This document shows positions 54,329-63,113 of a DNA stretch of 64,000 nt, one piece after another (the stretch's first letter is position 1; each line of letters opens with the position of its first letter). The notes beneath the pieces were generated by a model, which had not been told where the DNA came from, made no database searches, and saw only the letters and a list, made by a program, of their open reading frames with translations. Origin of the DNA: Myxococcales bacterium (GTDB lineage Bacteria > Myxococcota_A > Polyangia > Palsa-1104 > JAEUJZ01). The stretch is taken from the NCBI GenBank assembly GCA_016794465.1, contig JAEUKA010000056.1:1-64000 (forward strand), given 5' to 3'. A program made the position numbers and the translations under genes.

Positions 54329-55863
54329 GCCGCCTCGGTGCGATCGTTGACCTGTCCAAAGAGCCGCTTGCCGGCCCCCTGTCGGTCGAGTACTGCGTGA
54401 TTGGCTCCGGTCCGGCGGGTGCCACTGCGGCGCGGGCCCTCGGGCGGGCGGGCAAGGAAGTGCTCGTCCTCGAAGAAGGCGCCGATCGCGTCGGCCCCGC
54501 ACTCACCCAGCGCGACGGCGAGATGTACGACCAGCTGTACATGGATCGCGGCGGGCGCAGCACGGCGGACCTGTCGATTGCGGTGCTCAGCGGGCGCGTC
54601 CTCGGCGGCGGCAGCGTGATCAATGCGTCCGATGTGGTGCCGATTCATCCGTCAGTACTTGACGTGTGGCAGCGCCGCTTTGGCCTTGCCGACTACACCG
54701 TCCAAGCGCTGGCCGAAGACGAAGCGGCGGCGCTGGCGGATCTCTCGGCGAGCCGACCCGACGACTCGCTGCTCAACCGCAACAACACCCTGCTGCGCGA
54801 CGGCTGTCACAAGCTCGGCTGGCGCGGCGAGGTCATGCTGCACAACCGGGTCGGCTGCGCGGGCCTGGGCACCTGTCTGCTCGGCTGTCCGCTGTCGGCC
54901 AAGCGCAACGCCCGCATCGTGCCGATTCCCCAAGCCATCGAGGGGGGCGTCCGCTTTCTGACCCGTGCCCGCGCCCTCCGCATCGAGCAGCTGGGCGCCG
55001 ATCGCAAGCGCATCACCGTCCGCAGCCTGGACGAGCGGGGCTATCACGAGCAGCACCACCTGACGATCGAGGCCAAGCGGGTGATCATCGCCGCCGGAGC
55101 CATTGCCAGCGCCCAGCTGCTGCGCCGCTCGGGACTGGGCAATCAGCACGTCGGGCGCGGCTTCTTGCTTCAGCCGCAGCTCCCGATCGCGGCGTCGTTT
55201 GCCGAGCCGGTGCGCTGCTTCGAGGGCATTCCGCAGACCTACGCCGTCACCCAGTTCGAGGAGCTACAGCATCCCGTCCACGGCTTCTGGGGCTTTCGCA
55301 TCGAGGCGATCGGTGGCACGCCGGGGATTGTCGCGACGATGCTGCCGGCCATCGGCGCCGCCGGTCAGCGCCTGATGCAGCGCTATCCCCACATCGCGGG
55401 CGCGCTGCTGCTGCATCCCGACGCGCCCCGGGACGACAGCATCCTGTCGATCGAGCGAAACGGGCGGCTCCAGATCCACTACCAGCTCGATGCGGAACAG
55501 GTGACGCGCTTTCGCCAATCGGTCGAGGCAGCGGTGCGGGTCTATCTGGCGGCAGGTGCCGAGGAAGTGCTGGTGCCGCAGACGCCGCCGCTGTCGTTCC
55601 GGTCGCTTGGCGACTTGCCGAAGCTGGCGGGGCTGACGCTGCGTCCGGCCAGTGTGCCGCTGATCTCGGCGCATCAGATGGGCACGGTGAAGATGGGCGC
55701 TAGCCCGGCCACGGCGGCTTGCAGTCCCGATGGCGAGCTGTACGGAGCACCGGGCGTCTTCGTGCTGGACTCCTCGCTGTTTCCATCGAGCCCGTCGAGC
55801 CACATCATGACCCCGATCCTAACCCTCGCCCATCACCTCTCCCGCCGCCTGCTCAGCCGCTAG
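54325..55863 (+). CDS. GMC-family oxidoreductase
   Basis: A 512-residue FAD enzyme that overlaps the subunit-3 gene by four bases. FAD motif VIGSGPAGATAARALG (about 25-40), the GMC signature SGRVLGGGSVINASD, a Cys-rich segment CAGLGTCLLGCPLSAKR, and a C-terminal catalytic region HIMTPILTLAHHL. It lacks its own signal peptide, so it is probably exported folded with the Tat-signal subunit 3 as a pair. Alcohol or sugar-alcohol oxidation is expected; the electron acceptor is unknown, and no cytochrome c subunit is adjacent. Confidence 0.9.
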   Translation: MSRLGAIVDLSKEPLAGPLSVEYCVIGSGPAGATAARALGRAGKEVLVLEEGADRVGPALTQRDGEMYDQLYMDRGGRSTADLSIAVLSGRVLGGGSVINASDVVPIHPSVLDVWQRRFGLADYTVQALAEDEAAALADLSASRPDDSLLNRNNTLLRDGCHKLGWRGEVMLHNRVGCAGLGTCLLGCPLSAKRNARIVPIPQAIEGGVRFLTRARALRIEQLGADRKRITVRSLDERGYHEQHHLTIEAKRVIIAAGAIASAQLLRRSGLGNQHVGRGFLLQPQLPIAASFAEPVRCFEGIPQTYAVTQFEELQHPVHGFWGFRIEAIGGTPGIVATMLPAIGAAGQRLMQRYPHIAGALLLHPDAPRDDSILSIERNGRLQIHYQLDAEQVTRFRQSVEAAVRVYLAAGAEEVLVPQTPPLSFRSLGDLPKLAGLTLRPASVPLISAHQMGTVKMGASPATAACSPDGELYGAPGVFVLDSSLFPSSPSSHIMTPILTLAHHLSRRLLSR

Positions 55864-56549
55864 GGCTTGGCGGGCTCGGGGCGCTTTCTGGGGGTGTGGG
55901 AGGCGGGGAAGAAGGCATTGACGAAGGCTTTGCTGAGGCCGCGCTTGCCGGCGATGGCTTGAAGCTGTCCTTCGGTGGTCAGCAGCACGCTGTTCCCTTC
56001 GTCGCGCAGGGCGGCAACCTGGGTCGACAGGCCCTGCTGCGCCGCCTTGACTGCCTCGCGGTTCTTGATGGCGGCTTCCCCGGCGGCAATGGCATCGGTG
56101 AGCGGCTTCTCGTGGGCCTTGCGCAGCGCAGCCGGCGTCTCGGCCTGGGTCAGCTTGTGCAAAAGGGTCCGACTGACCCCAAGCTGCGCCTCCAGCGACA
56201 GGCTCACGACCGCCGACAGCGGCTTGGGAAACAGCTGCTGAAACAGCGGCGCCTTGCGGCTCTGCTTCGCGACCCCGAGCACGTCGTGGTGCAGCTGGGT
56301 GGTCACGTCATCGAGCCCGAGGTCCCGCAGCCCAACCAGCGCATGGGCGCGAATCACCGCTCGCTGCCGGTCCCGCCGGTCGCCATCGAGCTTCGCCCAC
56401 TTGTCGAGCAGCTTCTTCACCGGCGCCACCAGGGGGACAAGCTCCTTGTCGCCGTCATCCACGGCCAGCGACAGCGCGATCTCCACATGGCTCAGGTAGT
56501 TGTAGATGTCGTCCCACGAAGTCTTGCTGTCGAGCGTCCGGCGAGGCAT
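55860..56549 (-). CDS. Hypothetical helical protein
   Basis: A 229-residue cytoplasmic protein that I do not recognise. It is almost entirely alpha-helical with Lys/Ala/Glu-rich stretches (TPAALRKAHEKPLTDAI, AIKNREAVKAAQQGL), no signal peptide and no membrane segment. It converges on the GMC gene, whose stop it overlaps by four bases, so the two transcripts meet there. Confidence 0.65.
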   Translation of the reverse strand: MPRRTLDSKTSWDDIYNYLSHVEIALSLAVDDGDKELVPLVAPVKKLLDKWAKLDGDRRDRQRAVIRAHALVGLRDLGLDDVTTQLHHDVLGVAKQSRKAPLFQQLFPKPLSAVVSLSLEAQLGVSRTLLHKLTQAETPAALRKAHEKPLTDAIAAGEAAIKNREAVKAAQQGLSTQVAALRDEGNSVLLTTEGQLQAIAGKRGLSKAFVNAFFPASHTPRKRPEPAKP

Positions 56550-56625
56550 AGCGGCTCCTGTGTCCGATCAAAGTTTCCGCACCCATACCAAACCCCCCAC
56601 CCCCCGCCAAGCGCTTCTTTGCCCC

Positions 56626-56883
56626 CTACTGCCCAACCGCGCGACAGTCCACCGAGCATGAGCCGTAGTCACAGCCGGACTGAGCCCCGCTCATCGCGGC
56701 TGCCCGCGCTTGGGTCTTGGCTGCTGCTTTGGAATCATCGATCCCGACTCCGATGGCCTCGGGGCACCGGGATGGATCTTTGGCGGGGCAGGTTGCGCCG
56801 CAGCTCCAGCGGTTCAGCTCATCTTGCTCGGGGCAGCCACCAAGGACGAGCAGCAGGGCCGCTAGCGCCGTCCGCGCCAGCAC
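56626..56883 (-). CDS. Small Cys-rich lipoprotein
   Basis: An 85-residue predicted lipoprotein (hydrophobic leader then LGGC). The mature part has nine cysteines, with the end pattern CDYGSCSVDC. GTG at 56883 was chosen because it sits directly before the signal-peptide helix; ATG codons further up (56973, 56985) would add a long Ala/Pro-rich n-region. It overlaps the upstream gene by 65 bases, and the two share a similar Ala-x-x-Ala helix followed by closely spaced cysteines, suggesting duplication. Confidence 0.45.
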   Translation of the reverse strand: MLARTALAALLLVLGGCPEQDELNRWSCGATCPAKDPSRCPEAIGVGIDDSKAAAKTQARAAAMSGAQSGCDYGSCSVDCRAVGQ

Positions 56884-57346
56884 GGGACGAGACTTGGGCC
56901 ACTTTGGGGCAGGTGCAGTCGGTGGGGGTGCAGTGGTCGTGGCGGAGGAAGTCGCGCAGGCGGGACTTGGCATTTTCGCACGCATCCTGTTCGCTCGGGC
57001 CGTAGCCGAGGGTGGAGGTAAAGTCTTGCTTGTTCTTGGTGATGCTGGCGGTCAGGGACGTTGGCGGGCAGTCCACGAAGTGACAGTCGGCGAGCGCCTG
57101 CCACTCCGGGGGATGCTGCGGGTCCCAGGATGGGCACTTGCTGGCGGGGGCTTCAAAGTGGGTCGAGGCCAAGGCCCCGTTCATCACGTAGCGCACCCGA
57201 TAGCAGCGACCGTTTTCCAAGCGGTACAGGAACCTCGCGCGGCGGTCGATGCCAGCCTCGCTCCAGGCGAGCGTAAGGATGCTGCCGATGCCGAGGAGGG
57301 CCGCGAGTCCCAGATAGAAAGCCACCACCAGGGGGCGCCTGCGCAT
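56819..57346 (-). CDS. Cys-containing secreted or anchored protein
   Basis: A 175-residue protein. A hydrophobic N-terminal helix (PLVVAFYLGLAALLGIGSIL) serves as a signal anchor. The mature part has three Cys pairs (CHFVDC, CENAKS and HCTPTDCTC). The last 25 residues (VSSRAGADGASGPA onwards) lie antisense to none but overlap the next gene's signal peptide and are poor in structure, so they may be dispensable. I do not recognise a family. Confidence 0.5.
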   Translation of the reverse strand: MRRRPLVVAFYLGLAALLGIGSILTLAWSEAGIDRRARFLYRLENGRCYRVRYVMNGALASTHFEAPASKCPSWDPQHPPEWQALADCHFVDCPPTSLTASITKNKQDFTSTLGYGPSEQDACENAKSRLRDFLRHDHCTPTDCTCPKVAQVSSRAGADGASGPAARPWWLPRAR

Positions 57347-57377
57347 GCGCGGACCATACCCAAGCGCCTATCCCCCA

Positions 57378-57660
57378 GCAACCCCGCGCGACCGGGGGCC
57401 GTTCCCAAGCCTTCGGCTGCACTACCCTGCGCGACCGGGGGCCGTCCCCAAGCCTTCGGCTGCACTACCCCGCGCGACCGGGGGCCGTCCCCAAGCCTTT
57501 GGATGCACTACCCCGCGCGACCGGGGGCCGTCCCCAAGCCTTTGGATGCACACCCCTGCGCGACCGGGGGCCGATCCCAAGCCTTGGGTGCGGCACCCGC
57601 GCGCCACAAAGTGCCATGCCCAAGCCTTGGGTGCGGCACCCGCGCGCCACAAAGTGCCCA
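57378..57660. repeat. 43-bp tandem repeat array (seven units)
   Basis: GCGCG anchors occur at 57386, 57429, 57472, 57515 and 57558 (exact 43-bp steps), then 57599 (41) and 57642 (43). The five first units carry ACCGGGGGCCG, the last two carry CCACAAAGTGCC; all share CCCAAGCCTT. Since 43 is not a multiple of 3, no frame is kept, which argues against coding. The array ends six bases before a perfect hairpin. Together these fill most of the 510-base gap between the 57346 start and the 57857 start. Confidence 0.85.
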
Positions 57661-57665
57661 AACCG

Positions 57666-57693
57666 ATCATTTTGCCGACCCCGGCAAAATGAT
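57666..57693. repeat. Perfect 12-bp inverted repeat
   Basis: ATCATTTTGCCG (57666-57677), loop ACCC, CGGCAAAATGAT (57682-57693). The very stable hairpin lies between the 43-bp array and the lipoprotein gene; it may be a terminator, an operator or the end of the repeat element. No T-run follows on the plus strand. Confidence 0.85.
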
Positions 57694-57856
57694 ACCCGGG
57701 CAAATTCCCCGACCGCTCGCACGACACCTGTGCGCGCTGGATCGCCTCCTCGAATCGCCGCCACTGCCCGTAGCCAAGCAACGTCTGAAGGTCGCGAGCA
57801 GTGGTTGGGTCGCAGGCAACCGAGTGGGTGGGTGGGAACCGGGATATACTCGGCGC

Positions 57857-58558
57857 ATGCCAGTCGCGCAGATTTGTTCGGGCTTTGCGCCGCGAGTCGT
57901 CCCACAGGGGCGGCGGCTGGGCCTTGGGGGACTGGGGCTGCTGCTGCTGCTGGGCTGGCAGGGGGGGTGCGCGCCGCCGCTGGTCAGCCTGGCGAGCGAG
58001 TCCGAGCCGCCGGGTACGAGCTACCGCCAAGCGCTCGACCGCTGGAGCCGCCATGGCCGCATCCTCTCGAAGGTCGAGTTTGATACCAGCCTGGTGGTGG
58101 TGGCGACGCTGCGCTCGCGGGCGTTTCAGCGGGCCTACGTCGGCAAGTACCTTCAGACCTATGCCATCGTCGACCCGTGGGAAAAGGCGCGCGTCGAGAA
58201 AGAGCAAGCCGAGCAGACCGAGCATGGCCTGTCGCTGTTTGTGCTGACCCGAGCGCACGCGGCCAGCTGGAACGACCTGCGGGCGCAGTCGGGCAAGTGG
58301 CGGGTGTCGCTGCTCGATGACCAGGGGCGAGAGGTGCAAGCGGACCGCATCGATGCCTTGACCAGTCGGCAAGCGGTCGAACAGAACCTGCTCAGCGCGT
58401 CGGGCGAGTCCTTTGATGTCTTTACCAAGCTGTGGAGCGTCCACTTTCCCGCGAGTGCCAGCGATGGAAAGCCGTTTCCCCAGCCCACTGCCCACAAGAT
58501 CAGCTTGCGCGTCGCGGGTCCGCTGGGGCAAACCGAGTTGCCATGGCTTCTGCAATGA
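57857..58558 (+). CDS. Hypothetical lipoprotein
   Basis: A 233-residue lipoprotein (lipobox WQGGC at about residue 38). No known domain is recognised. It contains a beta-rich domain with an FDTSLVVVATLRS strand, repeated ERAY-like aromatic motifs and a final strand ISLRVAGPLGQTELPWLLQ. The stop overlaps the start of the FHA-sigma54 regulator gene by ATGATG, so the two are co-translated. The frame could be extended upstream, but that runs through the tandem repeats and is rejected. Confidence 0.7.
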   Translation: MPVAQICSGFAPRVVPQGRRLGLGGLGLLLLLGWQGGCAPPLVSLASESEPPGTSYRQALDRWSRHGRILSKVEFDTSLVVVATLRSRAFQRAYVGKYLQTYAIVDPWEKARVEKEQAEQTEHGLSLFVLTRAHAASWNDLRAQSGKWRVSLLDDQGREVQADRIDALTSRQAVEQNLLSASGESFDVFTKLWSVHFPASASDGKPFPQPTAHKISLRVAGPLGQTELPWLLQ

Positions 58559-60654
58559 TGATTGCTCTCGAGGTGCTCACGGGCGGGCTGCGTGGACAGC
58601 GCTTCCTGCTGCGCGATGCCAGCTTTACGATTGGCCGCGCTCCGCACAACAGCATCGTGCTGCCCGACGTACACCTGTCGAGTGAGCACGCGCAGATCTT
58701 CCGCGAGGACGACAAGTACATCTTTAAGGACCTGCGCTCGACCAACGGGTCGCGGGTGCAGCACCGGGATGGCTCGCTGTGTTACGTCGATGCGACGGTG
58801 GGCTTCGAGTCAGTGCTGGTCGAGGGCGATCGGCTGCTGCTTGGCGATCCGCTGGAGCCGGTGATCCTGTGCTGCTCGCTGGCGGCGCAGGAGCCGCTGA
58901 CCCCGCTGCCGCTGCCGCTGCCGGGAGGAGGCTCGCCGACGGTGCCCGCGATGCAGCTCGGGCGCAGTGGGCCGTCCTCGGGGAAGAGCGGTCCGCACGA
59001 GCCGGCGGAGCCGCACGAGCAGCCCGATGGCGAGCACCGGGTCGTGGCGCGTCGTCCGCTGGCCGAAGCCGAGGAAGTCGCCGGCAAGGTCGAGCGCGAT
59101 CCGGTGCTGGCGGCGGGCCTTCTGGCGGTGTCGAAGCGGCTGGGGCGGCGGGGGCTGGACCTGCAGGCGGTGTTTGAAGGGATTGCCGAGTCGGTGTTCG
59201 AGCTGCTGCCGCTGACGACCCACCTGGCGATCGAGCTGACCGATGGCAGCGAAGGCAAGATGGCGACGGTGTTCGGCACGGCGAAGAAGGGTGAAGCCAA
59301 GCCCGACGCCAAGCCGGACCCGCGAGCGGACAAGTCGGTCGAGCCCAGGCCGCCGATGCCGATTCGGGCGTCGCGGGCGGTGATTCGGCGGGTGCTTCAG
59401 GAGCGAGCGGCAGTGCTGATTGCCAATGCGCCGCAGGACCTGGCGGGGGCGGCGTCGATCATGGGCGCGCGCATTCAGTCGATCATCGGCGTGCCGCTGT
59501 GGGAAGGGGACGACATCCGGGGGGTGATTCAGTGCGACAACCGCAGCTCGGCGGCGATGTTTCGCGAGCGCGACCTGGAAGTGCTGCTGGTGCTGGCCGG
59601 GCAAGCGACGCTGGCGATTGAGAATGCCCGCCTCCATCAGCGGCTGCGGATGGCCGAGGAGCAGCTGCGGGCGGAGAACCGCTACCTCAAGAGCCGCGAG
59701 GAGAAGCGCCGCACCATTGAGCCGATCGGTCACAGCCCGGCCTTCCGCGAGGTCTTAAAGCAGGTCCAGAAGGTCACCGACACCCGAGCCACCGTCTGCA
59801 TCGAGGGCGAGACCGGCACCGGCAAGGAGCTGATCGCGGGGCTCATCCACACCCAGTCGAGTCGCCGCGACAAGCTGTTTGTGGCCCAGAACTGCGCGGC
59901 GGTGCCCGATACGCTGCTCGAGTCAGAGCTGTTTGGTCACAAGAAGGGCTCGTTTACCGGCGCCGACTCGGACAAGAAGGGCCTGTTCGAGGTGGCCGAC
60001 GGCGGGACGCTGTTCCTCGATGAGATTGGCGAGATGTCGCTGGGGCTCCAGGCGAAGCTGCTGCGGGTGCTGCAAGAAGGCGAGGTGCGACCGATTGGCG
60101 CGACCCAGCATCGCAAGGTCGATGTGCGCATCCTGTGTGCGACCAACCGCTCGCTGGAGAAAGAAGTGGCCGAGGGGCGCTTCCGGCAGGACCTCTACTA
60201 TCGGCTGAAGGTCTATCCGATTCGCTTGCCGGCGCTGCGCGAGCGGCGTGAGGACATCGGCCTTCTTGCGGAACACTTCCTGGGCAAGTACAGCAGCGAG
60301 ATGAAGAAGCCGGTGCCGGGCTTTACGTCCGAGGCGCTGGCGCAGCTTCTGGCCTACAACTGGCCGGGCAACGTCCGCGAGCTGGAAAATGAGGTCCATC
60401 GCCTGGTCATTCAGGTCGAGCCCGAGGCCTTCATCACGCCCGATCTGCTGGCACCGCGCATGCGCCAGGCCGAGGGGCTGATGGACCGCATCGCGCCGCA
60501 AAAAGGTCAGCTCAAAGACATGATGGAGGAGGTCGAGCGGTTCCTGCTGATCCAGGCGCTCAAGGACCACGGCGGCAACAAGACCCGCACCGCAGAGACG
60601 CTCGGCATCACCCGCGAGGGCCTGCACAAGAAGCTCGCGAAGTTCGGCCTGTGA
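58543..60654 (+). CDS. FHA-GAF-sigma54 transcriptional activator
   Basis: A 703-residue activator. The FHA domain (about 5-100) reads FTIGRAPHNSIVLP with SSEHA, binding phospho-Thr peptides; a Pro/Gly-rich linker follows, then a GAF domain (about 175-360). The AAA+ sigma54 domain has Walker A GETGTGKE, loop GSFTGA and Walker B LFLDEIGE; a Fis-type HTH with NKTRTAETLGITREGLHKKL ends it. It is a typical myxobacterial regulator linking Ser/Thr kinase signalling to sigma54 promoters. ATG 58555, overlapping the lipoprotein stop, is an alternative start. Confidence 0.93.
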   Translation: MASAMMIALEVLTGGLRGQRFLLRDASFTIGRAPHNSIVLPDVHLSSEHAQIFREDDKYIFKDLRSTNGSRVQHRDGSLCYVDATVGFESVLVEGDRLLLGDPLEPVILCCSLAAQEPLTPLPLPLPGGGSPTVPAMQLGRSGPSSGKSGPHEPAEPHEQPDGEHRVVARRPLAEAEEVAGKVERDPVLAAGLLAVSKRLGRRGLDLQAVFEGIAESVFELLPLTTHLAIELTDGSEGKMATVFGTAKKGEAKPDAKPDPRADKSVEPRPPMPIRASRAVIRRVLQERAAVLIANAPQDLAGAASIMGARIQSIIGVPLWEGDDIRGVIQCDNRSSAAMFRERDLEVLLVLAGQATLAIENARLHQRLRMAEEQLRAENRYLKSREEKRRTIEPIGHSPAFREVLKQVQKVTDTRATVCIEGETGTGKELIAGLIHTQSSRRDKLFVAQNCAAVPDTLLESELFGHKKGSFTGADSDKKGLFEVADGGTLFLDEIGEMSLGLQAKLLRVLQEGEVRPIGATQHRKVDVRILCATNRSLEKEVAEGRFRQDLYYRLKVYPIRLPALRERREDIGLLAEHFLGKYSSEMKKPVPGFTSEALAQLLAYNWPGNVRELENEVHRLVIQVEPEAFITPDLLAPRMRQAEGLMDRIAPQKGQLKDMMEEVERFLLIQALKDHGGNKTRTAETLGITREGLHKKLAKFGL

Positions 60655-60670
60655 TCGGCGGCCCCGTTCG

Positions 60671-60720
60671 ATCACTTTTTGCGATCTGAAACACGAAAAG
60701 TTCCCTGCGCAAAGCGTGAT
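60671..60720. promoter_or_regulatory. Imperfect inverted repeat before amidinotransferase-like gene
   Basis: ATCACTTTTTGCG (60671-60683) and CGCAAAGCGTGAT (60708-60720) match in 11 of 13 positions. It ends 12 bases before the ATG at 60733, a place where an operator could act. It could also be a terminator of the regulator gene. Confidence 0.35.
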
Positions 60721-60732
60721 AGCCTGGACCGG

Positions 60733-61644
60733 ATGGCTACGTTTATCCTGTCCTACCCCGATAAGTCGTTTGTGCCTCGTGGTTCCGCAGCGGAAGGGGC
60801 GCCGGCTGCCGGTCCCGCGTTTGCGCAGTGGCTCAAGCTCTGTGACGAAATCCACCGCGTCTTGGGACGAATCATGGTGCTCGACCCGAGCCAGATTGGC
60901 TCGGTGCCGTCGGTCTACGCGGCGCTGCTCGGCTCGCCGTTTCTGGCGCCGGGCAAGCTGGAGCATCCGGTGTTTCTGCGCAGTCACTTGGGCGAGCCGG
61001 CGGGCGACGATGCCATCGGGCGGGCGATCGGGGAAGCGGGGCTGCCGGTCCGGGCCGCGCAGCATCCCTGGCAAGGTCAGGTCGATGTCATCCCGCTGGA
61101 GCGCAACCGCTTCGTGCTGACGTACGGCGGCAGTGAGCAGGGCTCATCGGCGCAGTCGGTGGAAGAGGTCAAGGAGCTGCTGCCGATGGGCGCGCAGGTG
61201 ATGGCGATCGAGCTGTCCCCGACCTGTCCGCGCGGCAGTGCGGCGCTGTGCTTCCTGTCCAGTGGCAACGGCAAGTCGGTGCTGCTGGTGTCGCGGGCGG
61301 CGCTCAAGTCGCACACGCCGGAGGATCTGGGCACCTTCATCGGCAACAAGGTCGATGTGGTGATCCTGGCGCCCGAAGACAGCGAGCTGTACGCGAGCGA
61401 GTGTCTGAATGTCCGAGGCACGCTGCTGCTGCCGGTCGGCTGCTCGACGATCCTGCGTGGCCTGCTGGTGCGGCGCGGCTTTCAGGTCAGCCCGGTGGAT
61501 GTGTCGCTGCTCGTCGGTCCACGCGGTGGTGGCCCGCGCCTGCTGGCCTGTGATCTGCCCGGCCTGGTGCTCTCTGATGATGCGCCGTCGTATCTGCTGC
61601 GCCGCGAGCGGCTCCACCACCTGTGCAGCGAGTACCCGACCTAA
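60733..61644 (+). CDS. Amidinotransferase / DDAH-like protein
   Basis: A 303-residue protein with the guanidine-modifying pentein fold: ECLNVRGTLLLPVGCSTILRG, GFQVSPVDVSLL and a C-terminal GGGPRLLACDLPG with a possible nucleophile Cys. The usual HxD catalytic block is represented by SPTCPRGSAALCF, where no His aligns. It may therefore be catalytically inactive or use other residues. Known relatives hydrolyse or transfer amidino groups (arginine, dimethylarginine). ATG at 60733 was taken because further upstream frame crosses the inverted repeat. Confidence 0.6.
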   Translation: MATFILSYPDKSFVPRGSAAEGAPAAGPAFAQWLKLCDEIHRVLGRIMVLDPSQIGSVPSVYAALLGSPFLAPGKLEHPVFLRSHLGEPAGDDAIGRAIGEAGLPVRAAQHPWQGQVDVIPLERNRFVLTYGGSEQGSSAQSVEEVKELLPMGAQVMAIELSPTCPRGSAALCFLSSGNGKSVLLVSRAALKSHTPEDLGTFIGNKVDVVILAPEDSELYASECLNVRGTLLLPVGCSTILRGLLVRRGFQVSPVDVSLLVGPRGGGPRLLACDLPGLVLSDDAPSYLLRRERLHHLCSEYPT

Positions 61645-61679
61645 CCCAGTCCCCCCTGGCGAACCTTCGGAGTCACACA

Positions 61680-62378
61680 ATGAGACAGCTTGGTCGCTCC
61701 ATTGTCTTCGGACTGCTTGCTCTGCTGGGAGCTGGGTCGGCTCGGGCAATTGACCACCAAGATGCACCCGGCGCCGCCGCCACCCCAGCGACCGACATCG
61801 CCGACCTGTTTGGCTGGATGTCCAGCGATGGCAGCAAGGTGATCTTGGCGATGACCGTCCACCCCAGCGCCCCCGGCGGTGCCAAGTTCGCCACCGATGC
61901 CATGTACGTGTTTCACACCAGCAGCCGGGCCGCCCTGACTTCGACCTCGGCGGTGCTGGTCGACATTGTCTGTGGGTTCGACGACAACCAGCGGATCAGC
62001 TGCATGGTCGGCGACCCGAGCGTGACGCTGAGCGGTGATGCCGCGACCCCGACCGGCCTCGCGCTGTCAAACGGCAAGCTCAAGGTCTTCGCCGGCCTGC
62101 GCCGCGATCCGAGCTTCATCAGCATCCCCAACTTTGAAGCGATGAAGTCCGCCGCCAAGGCCGCGCTCGTCTCTGCGTCCCCGGCGGACCCTGCCGGCTG
62201 CAAGGCCACACCGGGCAAGACCGCCGTCACGGCCTTGGGCACCATGCCTGCCACCAACACCTTTGGCGCCACCAACGTGCTCGCCCTGGTGATGGAGGTT
62301 GACCGCACGCTGCTCAGCAAAGGCGGACCGATCCTCGCCGTCTGGGGCGCCACGCACAAAAAGGCCAAGACCAACTAA
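61680..62378 (+). CDS. DUF4331-like exported protein
   Basis: A 232-residue protein. The signal peptide ends GSARAID and GGAG lies eight bases before the ATG. The DUF4331-like core opens with DHQDAPGA...TDIADLFGWMSSDG, a conserved feature of this family. It contains one Cys pair. DUF4331 proteins are secreted and uncharacterised. It is followed 12 bases later by a lipoprotein gene with a related RAGRPLIN segment. Confidence 0.78.
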   Translation: MRQLGRSIVFGLLALLGAGSARAIDHQDAPGAAATPATDIADLFGWMSSDGSKVILAMTVHPSAPGGAKFATDAMYVFHTSSRAALTSTSAVLVDIVCGFDDNQRISCMVGDPSVTLSGDAATPTGLALSNGKLKVFAGLRRDPSFISIPNFEAMKSAAKAALVSASPADPAGCKATPGKTAVTALGTMPATNTFGATNVLALVMEVDRTLLSKGGPILAVWGATHKKAKTN

Positions 62379-62390
62379 CGGGGGCAGCCG

Positions 62391-63104
62391 ATGAAACGCG
62401 CACTCTTCCCAACGCTGTTGCTGGTGCTGGTGGGCTGTGGAGCCGGAGTGCCCGCCGTCCCGCCATGCAGCACCACCGTCTGTCCCAGCGGCCAGGTCTG
62501 CAATCCCTCAAGCGGCGCGTGCGAGGTGCAGCCGAGTCGCTGCGCGGCCACAAGCTGCGTCAGCCCGATGAGCTGTGACGGCGCCACCGGCTTGTGCGTC
62601 TTTCCACTGGGCGACCTCATCGATCGGGCGGGGCGACCGCTTATCAACCTGGCGGTGAGCAATCCGTTCGATGCGCTGGTGGTCAGTGGTCAGCCCGAGG
62701 CCGGCGCCGTCACCCGCGATCGCTACAACCGCGACAAGTCGTTTCCGTGGTCGGCGTGGGCCGCTCCCTTTGCGCAGACGCTGGCGCTGTACGACGGACT
62801 CGACGGCACCTGTGGTCATCCGTTCGCCTCCCCAACGCTGGGCCCGACTCGCTTTGCCACGCTCGCGGGACTGCTGGCTGCCGACACCCTCCTAATCGAC
62901 ACCTCCAAGAACAGCTGCGCTTCCTATATGTCGGTCGAGCGCAGCGGACTTGTCGGCATGGCCAGCACCGACTGCGGCGGTCGCAAGCTCGACTACGATG
63001 TCGTGGACGGCACCTTCTTGACCATCATCGGCCTTGGCAGTGGCGCGACCGACAGTGTCACCGCAACCGTCACTGCTGCCCCAACCTTCCCGTACCTGCC
63101 GTAG
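62391..63104 (+). CDS. Cys-rich lipoprotein, partner of DUF4331 protein
   Basis: A 237-residue lipoprotein (lipobox LVGC). Residues 25-75 have ten cysteines in a Dickkopf-like pattern (CSTTVCPSGQVCN, RCAATSCVSPMSC, GLCVFP). The rest contains DLIDRAGRPLINLAVSNPFD, which resembles the DUF4331 C-terminal half. The pair may represent a DUF4331 protein split into two genes. The function is unknown. Confidence 0.72.
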   Translation: MKRALFPTLLLVLVGCGAGVPAVPPCSTTVCPSGQVCNPSSGACEVQPSRCAATSCVSPMSCDGATGLCVFPLGDLIDRAGRPLINLAVSNPFDALVVSGQPEAGAVTRDRYNRDKSFPWSAWAAPFAQTLALYDGLDGTCGHPFASPTLGPTRFATLAGLLAADTLLIDTSKNSCASYMSVERSGLVGMASTDCGGRKLDYDVVDGTFLTIIGLGSGATDSVTATVTAAPTFPYLP

Positions 63105-63113
63105 CATGCAGGC

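Noticed and set aside
57378..57660. CRISPR array
   Set aside because: Units are nearly contiguous 43-bp repeats without spacers.
57422..58555. Long minus-strand frame through the 43-bp repeats
   Set aside because: Its residues derive from the repeat units and the antisense of the lipoprotein gene; no start signal or domain.
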